In this document: in pieces, positions 25,895-36,171 of the stretch
Numbering within the stretch: position 1 is the first letter of the stretch
How the letters are laid out: each line of letters begins with the position of its first letter
Assembly (NCBI GenBank): GCA_021776435.1
Contig: JAJFFW010000025.1
Coordinates: 1 to 64,000 of the forward strand
Direction of reading: 5' to 3'
Source of the DNA: Parvularculaceae bacterium
GTDB lineage: Bacteria; Pseudomonadota; Alphaproteobacteria; Caulobacterales; Parvularculaceae
DNA length: 64,000 nt
Made by a program: the position numbers and the translations under genes
The notes under the pieces: model-generated
Told to the model about the DNA's origin: nothing
The model's database searches: none
The model's input: only the letters and a program-made list of their open reading frames with translations

Positions 25895-28800
25895 CTAAAA
25901 ATCTTTTTTCCAGTTCGCGGAGATGGTTTGATCGCCATCCTGTTTTATTTCTGTCTCAACGGCGATTGAATTGGTGATTTCATACTGAATACGCACAGAA
26001 CCGTTTTGACCTTGAGCGTCCTGAGTTGCTGAAACGAAGAGTTTGTCCGCAACATATTTGCCGACAGTAAGCGCCCCCCCGCCGCGTTCAGGGTCAATGT
26101 CGAAATTCAGCAGATCAAGTCGAAGGGCTTGACGAACAGACCCAGTCGCGCTTTTGCCGCCGAACGGGCCGACACCGCTGAGAGCTGCGAGAGCCTGGGC
26201 GGCCTGAAGGGATTCCAACGCAGTGAGTTCTTGAGCAGGTTTGCCAAATAACATGAACGCTAAGATGTCTTCGGTCGGCAGAACGGGGTTGGATTGCAGA
26301 GAAATTGTTGGTGAGGTTGTGCGGCCTGAAATCGCAATGATTGCGGTCATACCATCAACGGTTTGGTGTTCTGCTCTGAGCGTGATTAAGGGATCGTTGG
26401 CGACAAGGCGATCAAAAACGATTTTCCCAGAAACAAGATTGAAACGGCGCCCGGAAAAATCAAACCAGCCGCGCCTTAAATTCAACTCGCCGATAACAAC
26501 TGGGTCCTGCGCGTCACCTGTCAATTGCACATCTACGCGCCATTCACTTTCAATGCCGCGCCCACGAACGAAAACTCTGTCATCCGCTTGAATTTCAACG
26601 TCGAAGGTAAGCGGCGGTGTCGGTGCGTTGAATATCACACTCGGCTCGCCTTCATGAATGTTCACAACATCAATATCTACGAGCCCGGTATCTTTCGGTG
26701 AAATGATATCGGCGTTAAGCTCATTGACGATGATATCGCCGGTGGTTGTAATAGCGTCGAGGGGACCTTCGATCCTTATACTACCTGATGCTGTTGCGGA
26801 TGAGACAGGTCTGGCTGATACCCTCACGCGATCCAATGTAAGGTCCGCTTTAATCGTCGGTGTATCGTCAAGTGTTAATACGCCAGCGAGTTTGAGAGTG
26901 TCATCGCCAGACTGGTTCACGCCTCGTCCGCCGCCTGTAAAAATAATGTTTATTATGTCGGATTCTTTTGTGGTGTGCGCTTGTGCATGTAGACCAATGA
27001 GGTTTAGACCAGAACGCAATTCCGTATAGGCGCCATCGTCAATATTAATTTTTCCTGATATCTGAGGTTCGCTGATCGTCCCATCCAGTGCAAAACTGGC
27101 GTCGACGGCGCCCTCTAAACTCTGGAGGTCGGGTGGTAGATAGGTGGCGATCGTTGTCAGATCGCCCTTATAGCTGCCGACTCCATCGAGTTCGCCATCT
27201 ATCTGGACACCAAGCTTTTCCCCTTTTGTTAGAGTGGCGGGAAAAGTCATGTCGAAATGAACACCGCCCACAGAGTCAGCATTTTTCACATGAAAACGCT
27301 CCCCGTCCCAAGAGAAAGCGCCGTTAATTTCAACACTCCTGTCTTGTGTGAGGAGGGATTGCGCCAGGAATTCACCCCGCGCGGGGATTTCACGATCTGT
27401 ATCGAGATCGAAGTGGAATGAAAGCAAACCGGCGGCGCCAGGTATGGGCGCCCTGTTTACATCCGCCGTAGCGCGCCAGTGTGTATTTGATATCGCGCCG
27501 TTAAATACAATAACCCCGGATTCACCCCATTGCGCGTTCAGATTTTCGATACCGATTTCTTGATCAACAGTAATGTGTGCTGGCGCCGTCAGTTCGGCTT
27601 TTTGGTTATTTATATGAATTTCAAACGCGTTGAGATCGATCATTAACGGTCCACTCAGATCAGCGGCCGCGGCAATTGAGAGATCCTGGATCTGTGGCAT
27701 GTTCGGAAAGGAGAGTCCGTCAGAGCTCGCATTAATCATCAGGCCGGTCGCTGGGCCCTTTGCTGTGGCTTCCAACCTATCGATTGAAAAATCATTGACG
27801 ATCAGGTTTTCGGCGGTGATCGACAGATCGCTTGTGTCGCTGGCGCCCACGAGCGTGCCTTCAATCGAAAACACACCGGTGGCGGTTAAACCGGGCAGCG
27901 GGCGGGCATTTTCTGTACCTTCATATCGGAGATTCAGCGATACAGCCGTATTGGCAGGGTCGTAAGCGCCATCACCTGTGAGAGCAAAACCAGCCCCTGT
28001 AAACAGAAATTGCTGTACGCCGATGTGGCCCGTCTTCGTTGAGCGTAGTGTCAATTCAAACTGATTGTCGCCTTCGATGGCGTGTCCCGTAATTTCACCT
28101 GTGGGCAGGCTTGGAAGCCCGGCGAGCGCGACTTCAATCGTTGCAGCGGGAATAGGTTGACCGCTGATGCGCATGCCTGGCGCATCAATGTCAGCCGATA
28201 ACGTTAAGCGATTAAGCGGCCCTGAAAGGTCAATTTGAGCAAAGAGCGGGTTATCAATCAAAAGATCAGGGTTAAGCGCGGTGACAAAATCGGCATCGAC
28301 GGACGTCGCCCCCTTCATCTGGAACGCATCTTTAGCAATGTCATAAACGGCTTGGCCTTTAAATCCGGTCCCTTTGGCGATCTGCAGGTCAAGTGAATTG
28401 AGAGCAATTAAATTACTGCTATCGATATTGAGCAATCCCGTCAGGCTTGCGCCGCCTTGAAGTGCTCTGTGCGCCATGTCGTTTGGCTCCAGGCTTGCCT
28501 TGAGAGTCCCCGACAGATGATCCTGAAAATTTGTGCGAGCGTCGTTGATTGATGCGCTAGCCAACATCCCGGTGAGCGAAGCATCCATTGTATAATCACT
28601 GCGTACACGCTTTAAAATAGCCCTAAGTGCGACTTGCGGGCCCAGATATTTTTGAATTTCGGGGCGGTAATTTGAAGAAAAGCGTGTTGTGAACGATAGG
28701 GATATCATGTCTGGAAAACGGTTCTCACTCGTCCAGTCCACGTTACCATCGACCTCGCCCAGTTTGCTTGCAAAATGCGTGATCGTTAATCTCCCCCCCT

Positions 28801-29698
28801 CGGTCTTTGGCTCAATTCGAGCAATGAGAGTCACTTCTGGACCAAGTTCGGCTGTGAGATCCTTGAAATGTTCGCCGGGGAAGACTGAAGTTTCGATGTC
28901 GACAAACTTGACGTCTTTCAGGTTACTGGAAATGTTGGCCTCAAGGTGACCATAGCGACCAGCCTCTGTCGAAATTTCTACAAATCCGCTTGATAGCGGG
29001 CTGTCTGCTTGTGCGGAGAAATAAACCGATCCATCAGAATCAATGAGCTTTGCGATCAAGCCGTCCTTTGCAGAGGCGACAATGATGTCAGAATAGAGAT
29101 GATCGTTTTCCGGGCTTATTTCAACGGCGGCTTCAATCGAGTCTCTCCCATCCTTACTTTTTGCATTTAAAGCCGCACGCAGAGCGTGTCCGCCCATTGT
29201 GAGATTGCTCGTGCCGTCAACACGAAACGCGCTACCCATTATGGCGGCGTCAATCATAAAATTCGTAACCGTCAGATCTCTGATCTGAACATGCGGTAAA
29301 TCGTCAGGGAGTGTGAACGTTGAGGGAGCCGGCGTGTCTTCAACACTTTTTGGCGGCGATGCAAGGAGTGTGACGTCTTCAACACTCACCCGGTCAATAT
29401 CAATGCGTTTGGCAAACAGGAACACCGGATGCCAGTCTAGTTCAACGCGTCTTACCGTGAGCCAAGGTGCGCCGTTTTCTGAAAAAATCATATCTTTCAG
29501 AATCAGATGCTGGGGCAAGGCTCCTGATAAGGCGCCAATTTGCATCTCTCCGCCCAATTCGCCTTCCAGTGCGGATTCAATCTGGCCCTTAATCAGATTG
29601 CGACCGGTTGGCGTGTGAAAAAGCGTGACAGCACTCAATGCAACGAATGCGACAAACGCGCCTAATGAGATGAGTGATATAAGAGCACCGCGTCGCAT
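25895..29698 (-). CDS. tamB: Translocation and assembly module subunit TamB
   Basis: A 1267-residue AsmA-like envelope-spanning protein. It has one N-terminal membrane anchor (LISLISLGAFVAFVALSAVTLF), about 1000 residues of repetitive beta-rich sequence expected to form a long hydrophobic groove, and the C-terminal DUF490 domain (about 920-1267, including GELNLRRGWFDFSGRRFNL), ending in Phe. TamB works with TamA in outer-membrane protein insertion and, by more recent work on the family, phospholipid transport. Its ATG overlaps the tamA stop (TAATG). Length is normal. Confidence 0.93.
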   Translation of the reverse strand: MRRGALISLISLGAFVAFVALSAVTLFHTPTGRNLIKGQIESALEGELGGEMQIGALSGALPQHLILKDMIFSENGAPWLTVRRVELDWHPVFLFAKRIDIDRVSVEDVTLLASPPKSVEDTPAPSTFTLPDDLPHVQIRDLTVTNFMIDAAIMGSAFRVDGTSNLTMGGHALRAALNAKSKDGRDSIEAAVEISPENDHLYSDIIVASAKDGLIAKLIDSDGSVYFSAQADSPLSSGFVEISTEAGRYGHLEANISSNLKDVKFVDIETSVFPGEHFKDLTAELGPEVTLIARIEPKTEGGRLTITHFASKLGEVDGNVDWTSENRFPDMISLSFTTRFSSNYRPEIQKYLGPQVALRAILKRVRSDYTMDASLTGMLASASINDARTNFQDHLSGTLKASLEPNDMAHRALQGGASLTGLLNIDSSNLIALNSLDLQIAKGTGFKGQAVYDIAKDAFQMKGATSVDADFVTALNPDLLIDNPLFAQIDLSGPLNRLTLSADIDAPGMRISGQPIPAATIEVALAGLPSLPTGEITGHAIEGDNQFELTLRSTKTGHIGVQQFLFTGAGFALTGDGAYDPANTAVSLNLRYEGTENARPLPGLTATGVFSIEGTLVGASDTSDLSITAENLIVNDFSIDRLEATAKGPATGLMINASSDGLSFPNMPQIQDLSIAAAADLSGPLMIDLNAFEIHINNQKAELTAPAHITVDQEIGIENLNAQWGESGVIVFNGAISNTHWRATADVNRAPIPGAAGLLSFHFDLDTDREIPARGEFLAQSLLTQDRSVEINGAFSWDGERFHVKNADSVGGVHFDMTFPATLTKGEKLGVQIDGELDGVGSYKGDLTTIATYLPPDLQSLEGAVDASFALDGTISEPQISGKINIDDGAYTELRSGLNLIGLHAQAHTTKESDIINIIFTGGGRGVNQSGDDTLKLAGVLTLDDTPTIKADLTLDRVRVSARPVSSATASGSIRIEGPLDAITTTGDIIVNELNADIISPKDTGLVDIDVVNIHEGEPSVIFNAPTPPLTFDVEIQADDRVFVRGRGIESEWRVDVQLTGDAQDPVVIGELNLRRGWFDFSGRRFNLVSGKIVFDRLVANDPLITLRAEHQTVDGMTAIIAISGRTTSPTISLQSNPVLPTEDILAFMLFGKPAQELTALESLQAAQALAALSGVGPFGGKSATGSVRQALRLDLLNFDIDPERGGGALTVGKYVADKLFVSATQDAQGQNGSVRIQYEITNSIAVETEIKQDGDQTISANWKKDF

Positions 29699-31497
29699 TA
29701 AAATGCCTGCCCGAGAGAGATGAAGAATTGAAAATCTGAGTCAGTTATACGTTTGTCGAGCGGAAATGCGATATCCGCACGAAGTGGGCCTATCGGTGTA
29801 AAATATCGAACACCTCCACCAATACCGACGAAATAATCTCCTTCAAATTCTGGCGTTCTCTTTGAAGACACCGACGCTGCATCGATAAAACCCGCCAGTT
29901 GAATTTTCTTGTTCATGCGGACTCGCCCCTCAAAAGCGCCTTCGATCACTGAGCGGCCGCCGGTTGGATCATTATCTGCGCTGAGTGGTCCGGCTTCCTG
30001 AAACCCAAAACCCCGCACCGATCCTCCACCGCCTGCAAAATATCGTTTGTTCAGTGGAAGATCTGCAAGCGACGTATTAAAACTTGCTCCCAGTCGTGAC
30101 CGGAAGGCTGCTGTCAAACGCTTATCAGGCCCGAATGTAACGCGAGTGCGGACAAGAGCTTCAGCTTGCGTGAAGCTGTCAGTACCAGTGTAAGGCCTTA
30201 CAGTCAAAGAGGCGCGCACGCCTTTCGTCGGATCGAGAAGGCTGTCTTCATTGTTCCACAAAAGGGACAATGGCGTTGATACGAAATAGGTGCGTTCTTC
30301 ACGACCATCCTCGCGAATATTAGAGGTTTCGAGAGTCATCCCGGCTTGGGTTACAAGTTTGTCATCAATTAATTGTTTTTTGAGACCGCCGGACAAGGTC
30401 AGTGATCGGGCGTTAAAGGCTTCCGTGGTTTCGTTTAAGAACTTGAATTGCGTATATCCCGAGCCGTGAAAACGGGGCAGAGGTTTGTTAAAATTGAATG
30501 TTGCAGACTGTTCGATATTGGAACCTTCAAACTCGATACGCAGGCGTTCTTCTTTATGAAAAATATTTCGATTTTCAAAAAATATGCGTCCGCCAGGGCC
30601 TTCTGTGGTGGAGAAAGAAACACCTCCGCCGATCGTTTTATTCTTGCGTTCTGTAAGCGTGACCATGACGGGGGCCGTTCCCGTTTTATCCGGCGTGCCT
30701 GGGGCGACATCGATCGAAGTGAATAATCCAGTTGCGGCCAATCGATCACGATAGGCGACGAGTTTGGAGCGTTCGAAAATTTCGCCTTCCTTCCAGGCGA
30801 CGAGCTTTTCAAGGTGCTTGGGATTCGTGCGGGTTAATCCGGTATATATTGGGCCGCCGAAGCGCGCGTGCGGACCACTTTTGAAAACAAAATTCACTGT
30901 CGCGGTCCCCTGGTCCAGATCTGCGCGCGCCTGACGTGAGATAATTTCCGCCGCAGGATAAGCTCTCTCCCATAAGGCGTTTAAGAACGAACGTTGCAGG
31001 TCGCGTAAGGCTGCGCCCGAAGCATTGCCGTTCGGTATAATGTTAACCTGTTCAAGGCTTTGTGGGCGTGGATCAGCTACGGCGTCCTGCGGTGCGTCGG
31101 CGTAAAGAATATGATAATCGGTAATTTTGAACGCTGGGCCTGTCTCAATCGTGAAAGTAATCTGCCAGCCTTCGTGTTCGACCCTTTCTTCAAGGCGGAA
31201 TTTGGCGTTACCATTGTAATACCCGGCGGCTTTCATTGCCTCTTTAAAGGCGCCGACGTCGTTACTGGCGGCGCGTCTTAATGCGGCCGCCGTGGGCAGA
31301 TTGCGCGCCATGGTTTTTAACTCTGAGATCATTTCCAGTTTTTCGCGCAAAGGCTTTGGCGCACCTTCGATGGATACCGAATAGCCGGATGTCTGAGCGT
31401 GTGCGTTTGCGGTGAGGAGGCACACAAACTGACACAAAAGACCGATCCATATTCTGATACGCTGAACTCTCAACCCTTGCTCGCTCTCATTGCTCAC
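29698..31497 (-). CDS. tamA: Translocation and assembly module subunit TamA
   Basis: An Omp85-family outer-membrane protein of about 599 residues. It has a signal peptide (IWIGLLCQFVCLLTANAHAQ), POTRA-like repeats to about residue 250, and a 16-strand barrel with GGVSFSTTEGPG, RYFAGGGGSVRGFGFQ (the conserved barrel loop near residue 500) and a terminal strand ending GQAF. The start is uncertain: GTG 31497 has GGATGG upstream and places the leader at the N-terminus. ATG codons further out (to 31653) would run into the divergent sulfotransferase start. It is operonic with tamB by a one-base overlap. Confidence 0.9.
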   Translation of the reverse strand: MSNESEQGLRVQRIRIWIGLLCQFVCLLTANAHAQTSGYSVSIEGAPKPLREKLEMISELKTMARNLPTAAALRRAASNDVGAFKEAMKAAGYYNGNAKFRLEERVEHEGWQITFTIETGPAFKITDYHILYADAPQDAVADPRPQSLEQVNIIPNGNASGAALRDLQRSFLNALWERAYPAAEIISRQARADLDQGTATVNFVFKSGPHARFGGPIYTGLTRTNPKHLEKLVAWKEGEIFERSKLVAYRDRLAATGLFTSIDVAPGTPDKTGTAPVMVTLTERKNKTIGGGVSFSTTEGPGGRIFFENRNIFHKEERLRIEFEGSNIEQSATFNFNKPLPRFHGSGYTQFKFLNETTEAFNARSLTLSGGLKKQLIDDKLVTQAGMTLETSNIREDGREERTYFVSTPLSLLWNNEDSLLDPTKGVRASLTVRPYTGTDSFTQAEALVRTRVTFGPDKRLTAAFRSRLGASFNTSLADLPLNKRYFAGGGGSVRGFGFQEAGPLSADNDPTGGRSVIEGAFEGRVRMNKKIQLAGFIDAASVSSKRTPEFEGDYFVGIGGGVRYFTPIGPLRADIAFPLDKRITDSDFQFFISLGQAF

Positions 31498-31644
31498 GAC
31501 GGCGCCATCCGACCGCCCCAACGCATTAGCAGATTTTGTTAACCACAATCTGAATCGCCGCCACCGTGACGCATGAAGCTGGCAAAATCCGGCCGTCTGC
31601 GTTAAAGCGCATCTCATGAAATAAGCGGATTTTGAGGTAATGAA

Positions 31645-32796
31645 ATGGCTCACCCGTTGAGTGGCGCAAATTTGGGCACTTTGGCGAAGGTGGTCGGTCG
31701 ATCTGGACTGCCGTCAAAACCTCTGTCCGCTACAGCGATCGGGCTCGCCGCCCTCGCGCGTTGGCCGTTTTCGACGGCCGAACGCCTGGTCATGGAAAGT
31801 CGCCTGCCTGCCGCCGCAGACTTATCGGCCCCGGTCTTTATTTTGGGACATTGGCGGTCCGGCACCACACATCTTTATAATATCATGTGTAAAGGTGAGG
31901 CATGGGGCTTCGTGCCGCCGGTCGCCACTGGATTACCGTGGGATCTCTTTGGCCTGGCGAGAGTGTTCAATTCTGTTCTTGAGCGCGCTTTGCCGGAACA
32001 TCGCTATATCGACAATATTCCAGTGACTCCAGACAGTCCTCAAGAAGACGAGATTGCCGTCGCCAATATGTCGGACCTGTCCTTTTACCACGGAATTTAT
32101 TTTCCCCGCACTTTCGCTGACCATATCCGTCGCGGGTTGTTTTTCGACGGGTGTTCGGATGATGAGATCGACAAGTGGAAGGAACGGTTCACTTATCTTC
32201 TGCGCAAATTATATATGTATCAGGATGATAAACCGCTTTTGATCAAGAATCCCGTTTATACGGGGCGCGTCGCCCTTCTAAGGGAGATGTTTCCGCAGGC
32301 GAAGTTTATACATATTCATCGTAATCCGTATGAAGTATTCGCCTCCATGCGGAATTTCTATGCAAAGCTTCTCAATCAGTTTGCTTTGCAGAACTACGAG
32401 CATGTGGATATCGATGAAACGATTTTGTCTGTCTATGATCGTATGATGCATACGCTAGAGCGTGATATGGCTGGACTGCCCGAAGACGTTTATCTCGAAA
32501 TGCGCTATGATGAGCTTGATCACCGGCCTATGGAATCGGTGGAACGCATCTATTCAACGCTCGCATTGCCTGATTTCGATATGGCGCGGCCAAAGTTTGA
32601 AACCTATCTTGCATCTGTCGAAAGCTTTAAGAAGAATAAGTTTGCCTATTCTGATGAGGCTGCGGCAAAGGTTGAAAGCCGCTGGCGGTATTTTGTTGAT
32701 AAATGGGGCTATGAACGACCAGGGAACACTCAGGATACTTCGAATGAAGCCGGGGAAAGCGAAGGAATCGCGAATGACCGAGGCGCAAAAACCTAG
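31645..32796 (+). CDS. Sulfotransferase family protein
   Basis: A 383-residue PAPS-dependent sulfotransferase. The 5'-phosphosulfate loop is GHWRSGTTHL (about residue 69) and the 3'-phosphate region is KFIHIHRNPYEVFASM (about residue 218). The N-terminus is mildly hydrophobic but not a clear signal peptide. The gene overlaps the next by 23 bases, and that one overlaps hpnA by four, so the three are one transcript. The acceptor is unknown; the hopanoid neighbours make a lipid acceptor worth considering, as inference. Confidence 0.82.
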   Translation: MAHPLSGANLGTLAKVVGRSGLPSKPLSATAIGLAALARWPFSTAERLVMESRLPAAADLSAPVFILGHWRSGTTHLYNIMCKGEAWGFVPPVATGLPWDLFGLARVFNSVLERALPEHRYIDNIPVTPDSPQEDEIAVANMSDLSFYHGIYFPRTFADHIRRGLFFDGCSDDEIDKWKERFTYLLRKLYMYQDDKPLLIKNPVYTGRVALLREMFPQAKFIHIHRNPYEVFASMRNFYAKLLNQFALQNYEHVDIDETILSVYDRMMHTLERDMAGLPEDVYLEMRYDELDHRPMESVERIYSTLALPDFDMARPKFETYLASVESFKKNKFAYSDEAAAKVESRWRYFVDKWGYERPGNTQDTSNEAGESEGIANDRGAKT

Positions 32797-33865
32797 AGCA
32801 GTCACTCTCGGCCCGATACTTATCGCCTTGATGCTTTCCGGCTGCGCTCAGGAAGTGAGCGCACCCACCGCCTATTCACTTCAGCAATGTCGCAGGGTTG
32901 AGCTTCGGGATTCCGAAATCGGTGAAAGTGTTCGTGGTGCGGAAGATTTGGCGTTTGACGCAAAAAGCGGACAACTCTTTGTCTCTGCCTACGACCGCCG
33001 GGAAACCGAGAGAGCCGTCCAAAAGAATGCGCAGTCCATCCCTGAAGGTGGGGTTTATTCTATCGACCTTGCGGCGTTGCTTTCGGTTGGGTCAGAGCCA
33101 GTCAATGTCCGTTCCCTCATCCGTCGTGGCGACGTCGAAGGCGGTCTTCGCCCACACGGCTTGTTCTACGAAGGGCGGACGGGCGAGATTATTTTTATCA
33201 ATCGCGGCTATCGACGTATCAAAGGGCAATGGGGTATAAATCCACGCATGGAACGTATCGGCGCTAATGGGGGGGCGTTTCTTGGGGAGTCGGTCGAAGC
33301 GAATTGCGCTGCAAACGACGTTCTCTCGTTAAACGAAAATGTGCTGATGACGTTCGATCATGGCGCGTGTGATTGGCGCGCCGGACTTGAAGATGTTTTC
33401 TCCTTAAAAAGAAGCGGGGTTGCGGCAGTAGGTGTTGGGGCGATATTTGACCATGCGCTCTTTGCGAATGGAATCGTGCAAACATTAGGTGGCGATATCA
33501 TCGTTGCGGCGACGCGTGAAAAAGCGCTGTTAAAAATGGTTGAAGTGGAGGGTGATTTGACCCTCGTTGAACGCGTTTTGCTCCCTGGCGGGCCTGATAA
33601 TCTGACTCTATCGTTCGATGGCTCGGTTATTGCGGCTGTTCATCCCTCAATGTTGCGCATAGGCTTTCAACGGAAGTTCGGATTGGGCCGGGCGCCATCA
33701 CGCATTGTCAAGATTGATCCTGATCAAAATGATATTACCATTCTTTTCGATGATCTGCATGGAGAATACTTTTCCGCTGCAACCGTAGCAATAGAAACGC
33801 GTGAGGCCCTTATTCTCGGCTCTGTGATCGAAGACGGTCTTTTGGTCTGCGAGAAATCTGAATGA
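32774..33865 (+). CDS. Lipoprotein with beta-propeller (SMP-30/arylesterase-like)
   Basis: A 363-residue protein with a leader ending LMLSGCAQ, a good lipobox. The body has repeated strand patterns and GLRPHGLFYEGRTGEI, GPDNLTLSFDG and similar blade motifs, like paraoxonase/arylesterase and SMP-30 propellers. Start ATG 32774 has AAGGAA seven bases upstream and lies inside the sulfotransferase gene. The stop overlaps the hpnA start (ATGA). It is probably exported and membrane-anchored. The substrate is unknown; a lactonase or esterase activity is possible. Confidence 0.68.
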   Translation: MTEAQKPRAVTLGPILIALMLSGCAQEVSAPTAYSLQQCRRVELRDSEIGESVRGAEDLAFDAKSGQLFVSAYDRRETERAVQKNAQSIPEGGVYSIDLAALLSVGSEPVNVRSLIRRGDVEGGLRPHGLFYEGRTGEIIFINRGYRRIKGQWGINPRMERIGANGGAFLGESVEANCAANDVLSLNENVLMTFDHGACDWRAGLEDVFSLKRSGVAAVGVGAIFDHALFANGIVQTLGGDIIVAATREKALLKMVEVEGDLTLVERVLLPGGPDNLTLSFDGSVIAAVHPSMLRIGFQRKFGLGRAPSRIVKIDPDQNDITILFDDLHGEYFSAATVAIETREALILGSVIEDGLLVCEKSE

Positions 33866-34854
33866 GCGGGAAGACGCTTGTCACGGGCGGGGCAGGGTTT
33901 GTCGGCCGTCACCTCGTCGAAAGGCTGAGGGCTAAAGGCGAACACGTGCGCGTTTTTGACGTGGCGCCAAGGGGTGATGCAGACGATATACAAGGTTCTG
34001 TTACGGACGCCGACACCGTTGCGCGCGCCATGACAGACATTGAAACGGTGTTTCATCTCGCAGGAAATGCACAATTATGGGCGCGTGATAACGGCGCATT
34101 CGATGAGGTTAATCACCGGGGAACGCAGATTGTCGCTGAGGCCGCGCGCGTGGCCTCCGTGAAACGGTTTGTCTATTGTTCAAGTTTGACAACGCTTGTC
34201 GGCCAACGCACCCCGATAGGCCCGTCGATTGCCGATGAGAAAACACGACTTGAACCCAGCGATATGTTGGGACCTTATCCACGGTCGAAACTTCTGGGAG
34301 AGCAAGCGGTCGAGGTCGAAGCCGATTTAGGACTCAATATCGTTATCGCCATTCCGACCGAACCGTTGGGGCCGGGCGATGAAAGCTTCACCCCGCCCAC
34401 TCAAATGATTTTAGATTTTCTAAATGGTAAAACGCCCGCTTACATTGACTGTATGCTGAACTTTGTGCCGGTAGAAAATCTCGCGGACGGTCTCATCGCG
34501 GCTCGTGACCGTGGCCGGGCGCGGGGGCGATACCTGCTTGGTGGAGAGAACGTTCCCATGCGGTCCCTTCTGGAGCGACTGGAAAAAATGAGTGGGCGTT
34601 TGATGCCGAAAACATGTCTACCTTATGGGGTCGCACTCGCCGCAGGGGTTGTTGATACGGGTTGTCTCTCGCGGATCACCGGTAAACCTCCAAAGGCGCC
34701 GCTGACCGGGGTGCGTCTCGCCGGCCGGCAAGTAACATTTTCAAGCGATAAGGCGGCGCGCGAACTGGCATGGTGGGCTAACTCTGTTGATGAGGCGCTC
34801 GTCGCGACGCTGCGATGGTTTGAGGAAAAGGGGTATCTGCAACCGAAGGGCTAA
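33862..34854 (+). CDS. hpnA: Hopanoid-associated sugar epimerase HpnA
   Basis: A 330-residue extended SDR enzyme. It shows VTGGAGFVGRHLVERL at the N-terminus, VFHLAGNAQLW, YCSSLTTL and the catalytic YPRSK. Similarity plus the flanking hpnB-hpnH genes support the HpnA assignment, a family tied to hopanoid side-chain sugar chemistry whose exact reaction is not settled. It is translationally coupled to the propeller lipoprotein (ATGA) and converges on hpnB with a four-base overlap. Confidence 0.8.
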   Translation: MSGKTLVTGGAGFVGRHLVERLRAKGEHVRVFDVAPRGDADDIQGSVTDADTVARAMTDIETVFHLAGNAQLWARDNGAFDEVNHRGTQIVAEAARVASVKRFVYCSSLTTLVGQRTPIGPSIADEKTRLEPSDMLGPYPRSKLLGEQAVEVEADLGLNIVIAIPTEPLGPGDESFTPPTQMILDFLNGKTPAYIDCMLNFVPVENLADGLIAARDRGRARGRYLLGGENVPMRSLLERLEKMSGRLMPKTCLPYGVALAAGVVDTGCLSRITGKPPKAPLTGVRLAGRQVTFSSDKAARELAWWANSVDEALVATLRWFEEKGYLQPKG

Positions 34855-36005
34855 TAGCTGCGTCCTTTCCATTGGCCGCCTTTACCCCGCAAATGCCGGA
34901 ATGCCGAAGCCGCTGTCATCAATGTGTATAATAGCGCTGCGAAGGGCAAAAATATGGCTTTCCATTGCGCCTGTTCATAGAGCCGCATGGTCGGACGAAA
35001 AGTGAGCGTCATCAATGACCAGGTGATCAGTGCGCTTATCGCGGCGATGGCATGGCCGTGCCAGGGCCAACTCAAAAATGTTAGAGGGGCGGCGAGATAA
35101 ACCAGCGCCATCCCAAGCATGGTCCCGAAAAGCAACACCCAGGAATTGTTTAATTGCGCGAAGGCGGTGCGCGTGACCATGTGCCACACAGAGCCAATCC
35201 GGCTATTGTCCCGCAGGCTGATAACTTCGTCTTTCGCAAGGCCAATCCAGATCGCATGCCCAGGCGGGACGCCTTTCATCTGTGCAGCAAGCGCACAGTC
35301 GTCGATCAACCGGTCTTTGATGGCCTTTATCCCGCCTGTGGACACAAGGACGTCACGACGCACCAACATGCACCCGCCAGCCGCTGCGGCGAGATCATTG
35401 GAGGGATCATTGGCGCGCGGGAAGGGGTAAAGCATCTGGAAGAAATAGATGAAGGCGGGGATCAACAATCCACCCCAAAACCCTCGCGCATCGAGGCGCG
35501 CCATAAGAGAGGTGAGCACAAGGTCATTGGCTTCCGCTTTCGCGACCAGACGACGCAGAGTATCAGGCTGGTGAACGATATCTGCGTCCGTGAATAAAAC
35601 ATAACGGGCATGAGGGCGGTCGTTCGCGGCGCGGTTGAGGCCGGTATGGAGCGCCCAGAGTTTGCCGGTCCAGCCGGGTTCAAGTTTGGGTGCGTTCCCG
35701 AGAGAAAGTTTTCGCTCGCTGGTGTTGGCGGCTTCAGCAGCGAGCGCCGCCGTTCCATCCGTGGAATGGTCGTCGATAAGGATAACGGCAAACGCACCAG
35801 GATAGTCGCTTGCCAGATGGCTGAGAAGGACAGGTTGAATCGTCTCAGCCTCGTTCCGCGCCGGTATGATCGCAACCACCTCTGGCCAGATCTCGGGCTC
35901 GGGTGCTTCGTCAAGGTGTTCACTGGCCCGCCAAAACCCACTACGGGCGAATGTGAGGTAGACCCAGATGACGAGCGCCATGAAAGAGAGAGCAGTTGCA
36001 GCCAT
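34851..36005 (-). CDS. hpnB: Hopanoid-associated glycosyltransferase HpnB
   Basis: A GT2-family membrane glycosyltransferase of about 384 residues. It has an N-terminal membrane segment, AIIPARNEAETI, VILIDDHSTDGT, a DxD-like FTDADIVH, the RLIDDCALAAQ motif, and three or four C-terminal membrane helices. Sequence and context fit HpnB. The start is ATG 36005; a longer frame (to 36086) exists, but its extra N-terminus is not hydrophobic and crowds the hpnC promoter. It is transcribed away from hpnC and toward hpnA. Confidence 0.83.
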   Translation of the reverse strand: MAATALSFMALVIWVYLTFARSGFWRASEHLDEAPEPEIWPEVVAIIPARNEAETIQPVLLSHLASDYPGAFAVILIDDHSTDGTAALAAEAANTSERKLSLGNAPKLEPGWTGKLWALHTGLNRAANDRPHARYVLFTDADIVHQPDTLRRLVAKAEANDLVLTSLMARLDARGFWGGLLIPAFIYFFQMLYPFPRANDPSNDLAAAAGGCMLVRRDVLVSTGGIKAIKDRLIDDCALAAQMKGVPPGHAIWIGLAKDEVISLRDNSRIGSVWHMVTRTAFAQLNNSWVLLFGTMLGMALVYLAAPLTFLSWPWHGHAIAAISALITWSLMTLTFRPTMRLYEQAQWKAIFLPFAALLYTLMTAASAFRHLRGKGGQWKGRSY

Positions 36006-36171
36006 GACCGTTTGACTAAGCGCTTCCCCCCATGTTTGGAAAGGCCTGAAGAACAATTGGATCCATTTATCGGAATTGCACCCCAAAAGGGCTCAGGGGT
36101 ATTGGTTCCCGGTGTTTTCTTGTGGCAAGTCGATCTCCACTTTTCCGAAAAACGCTCTAAGGTGCGGTGCC

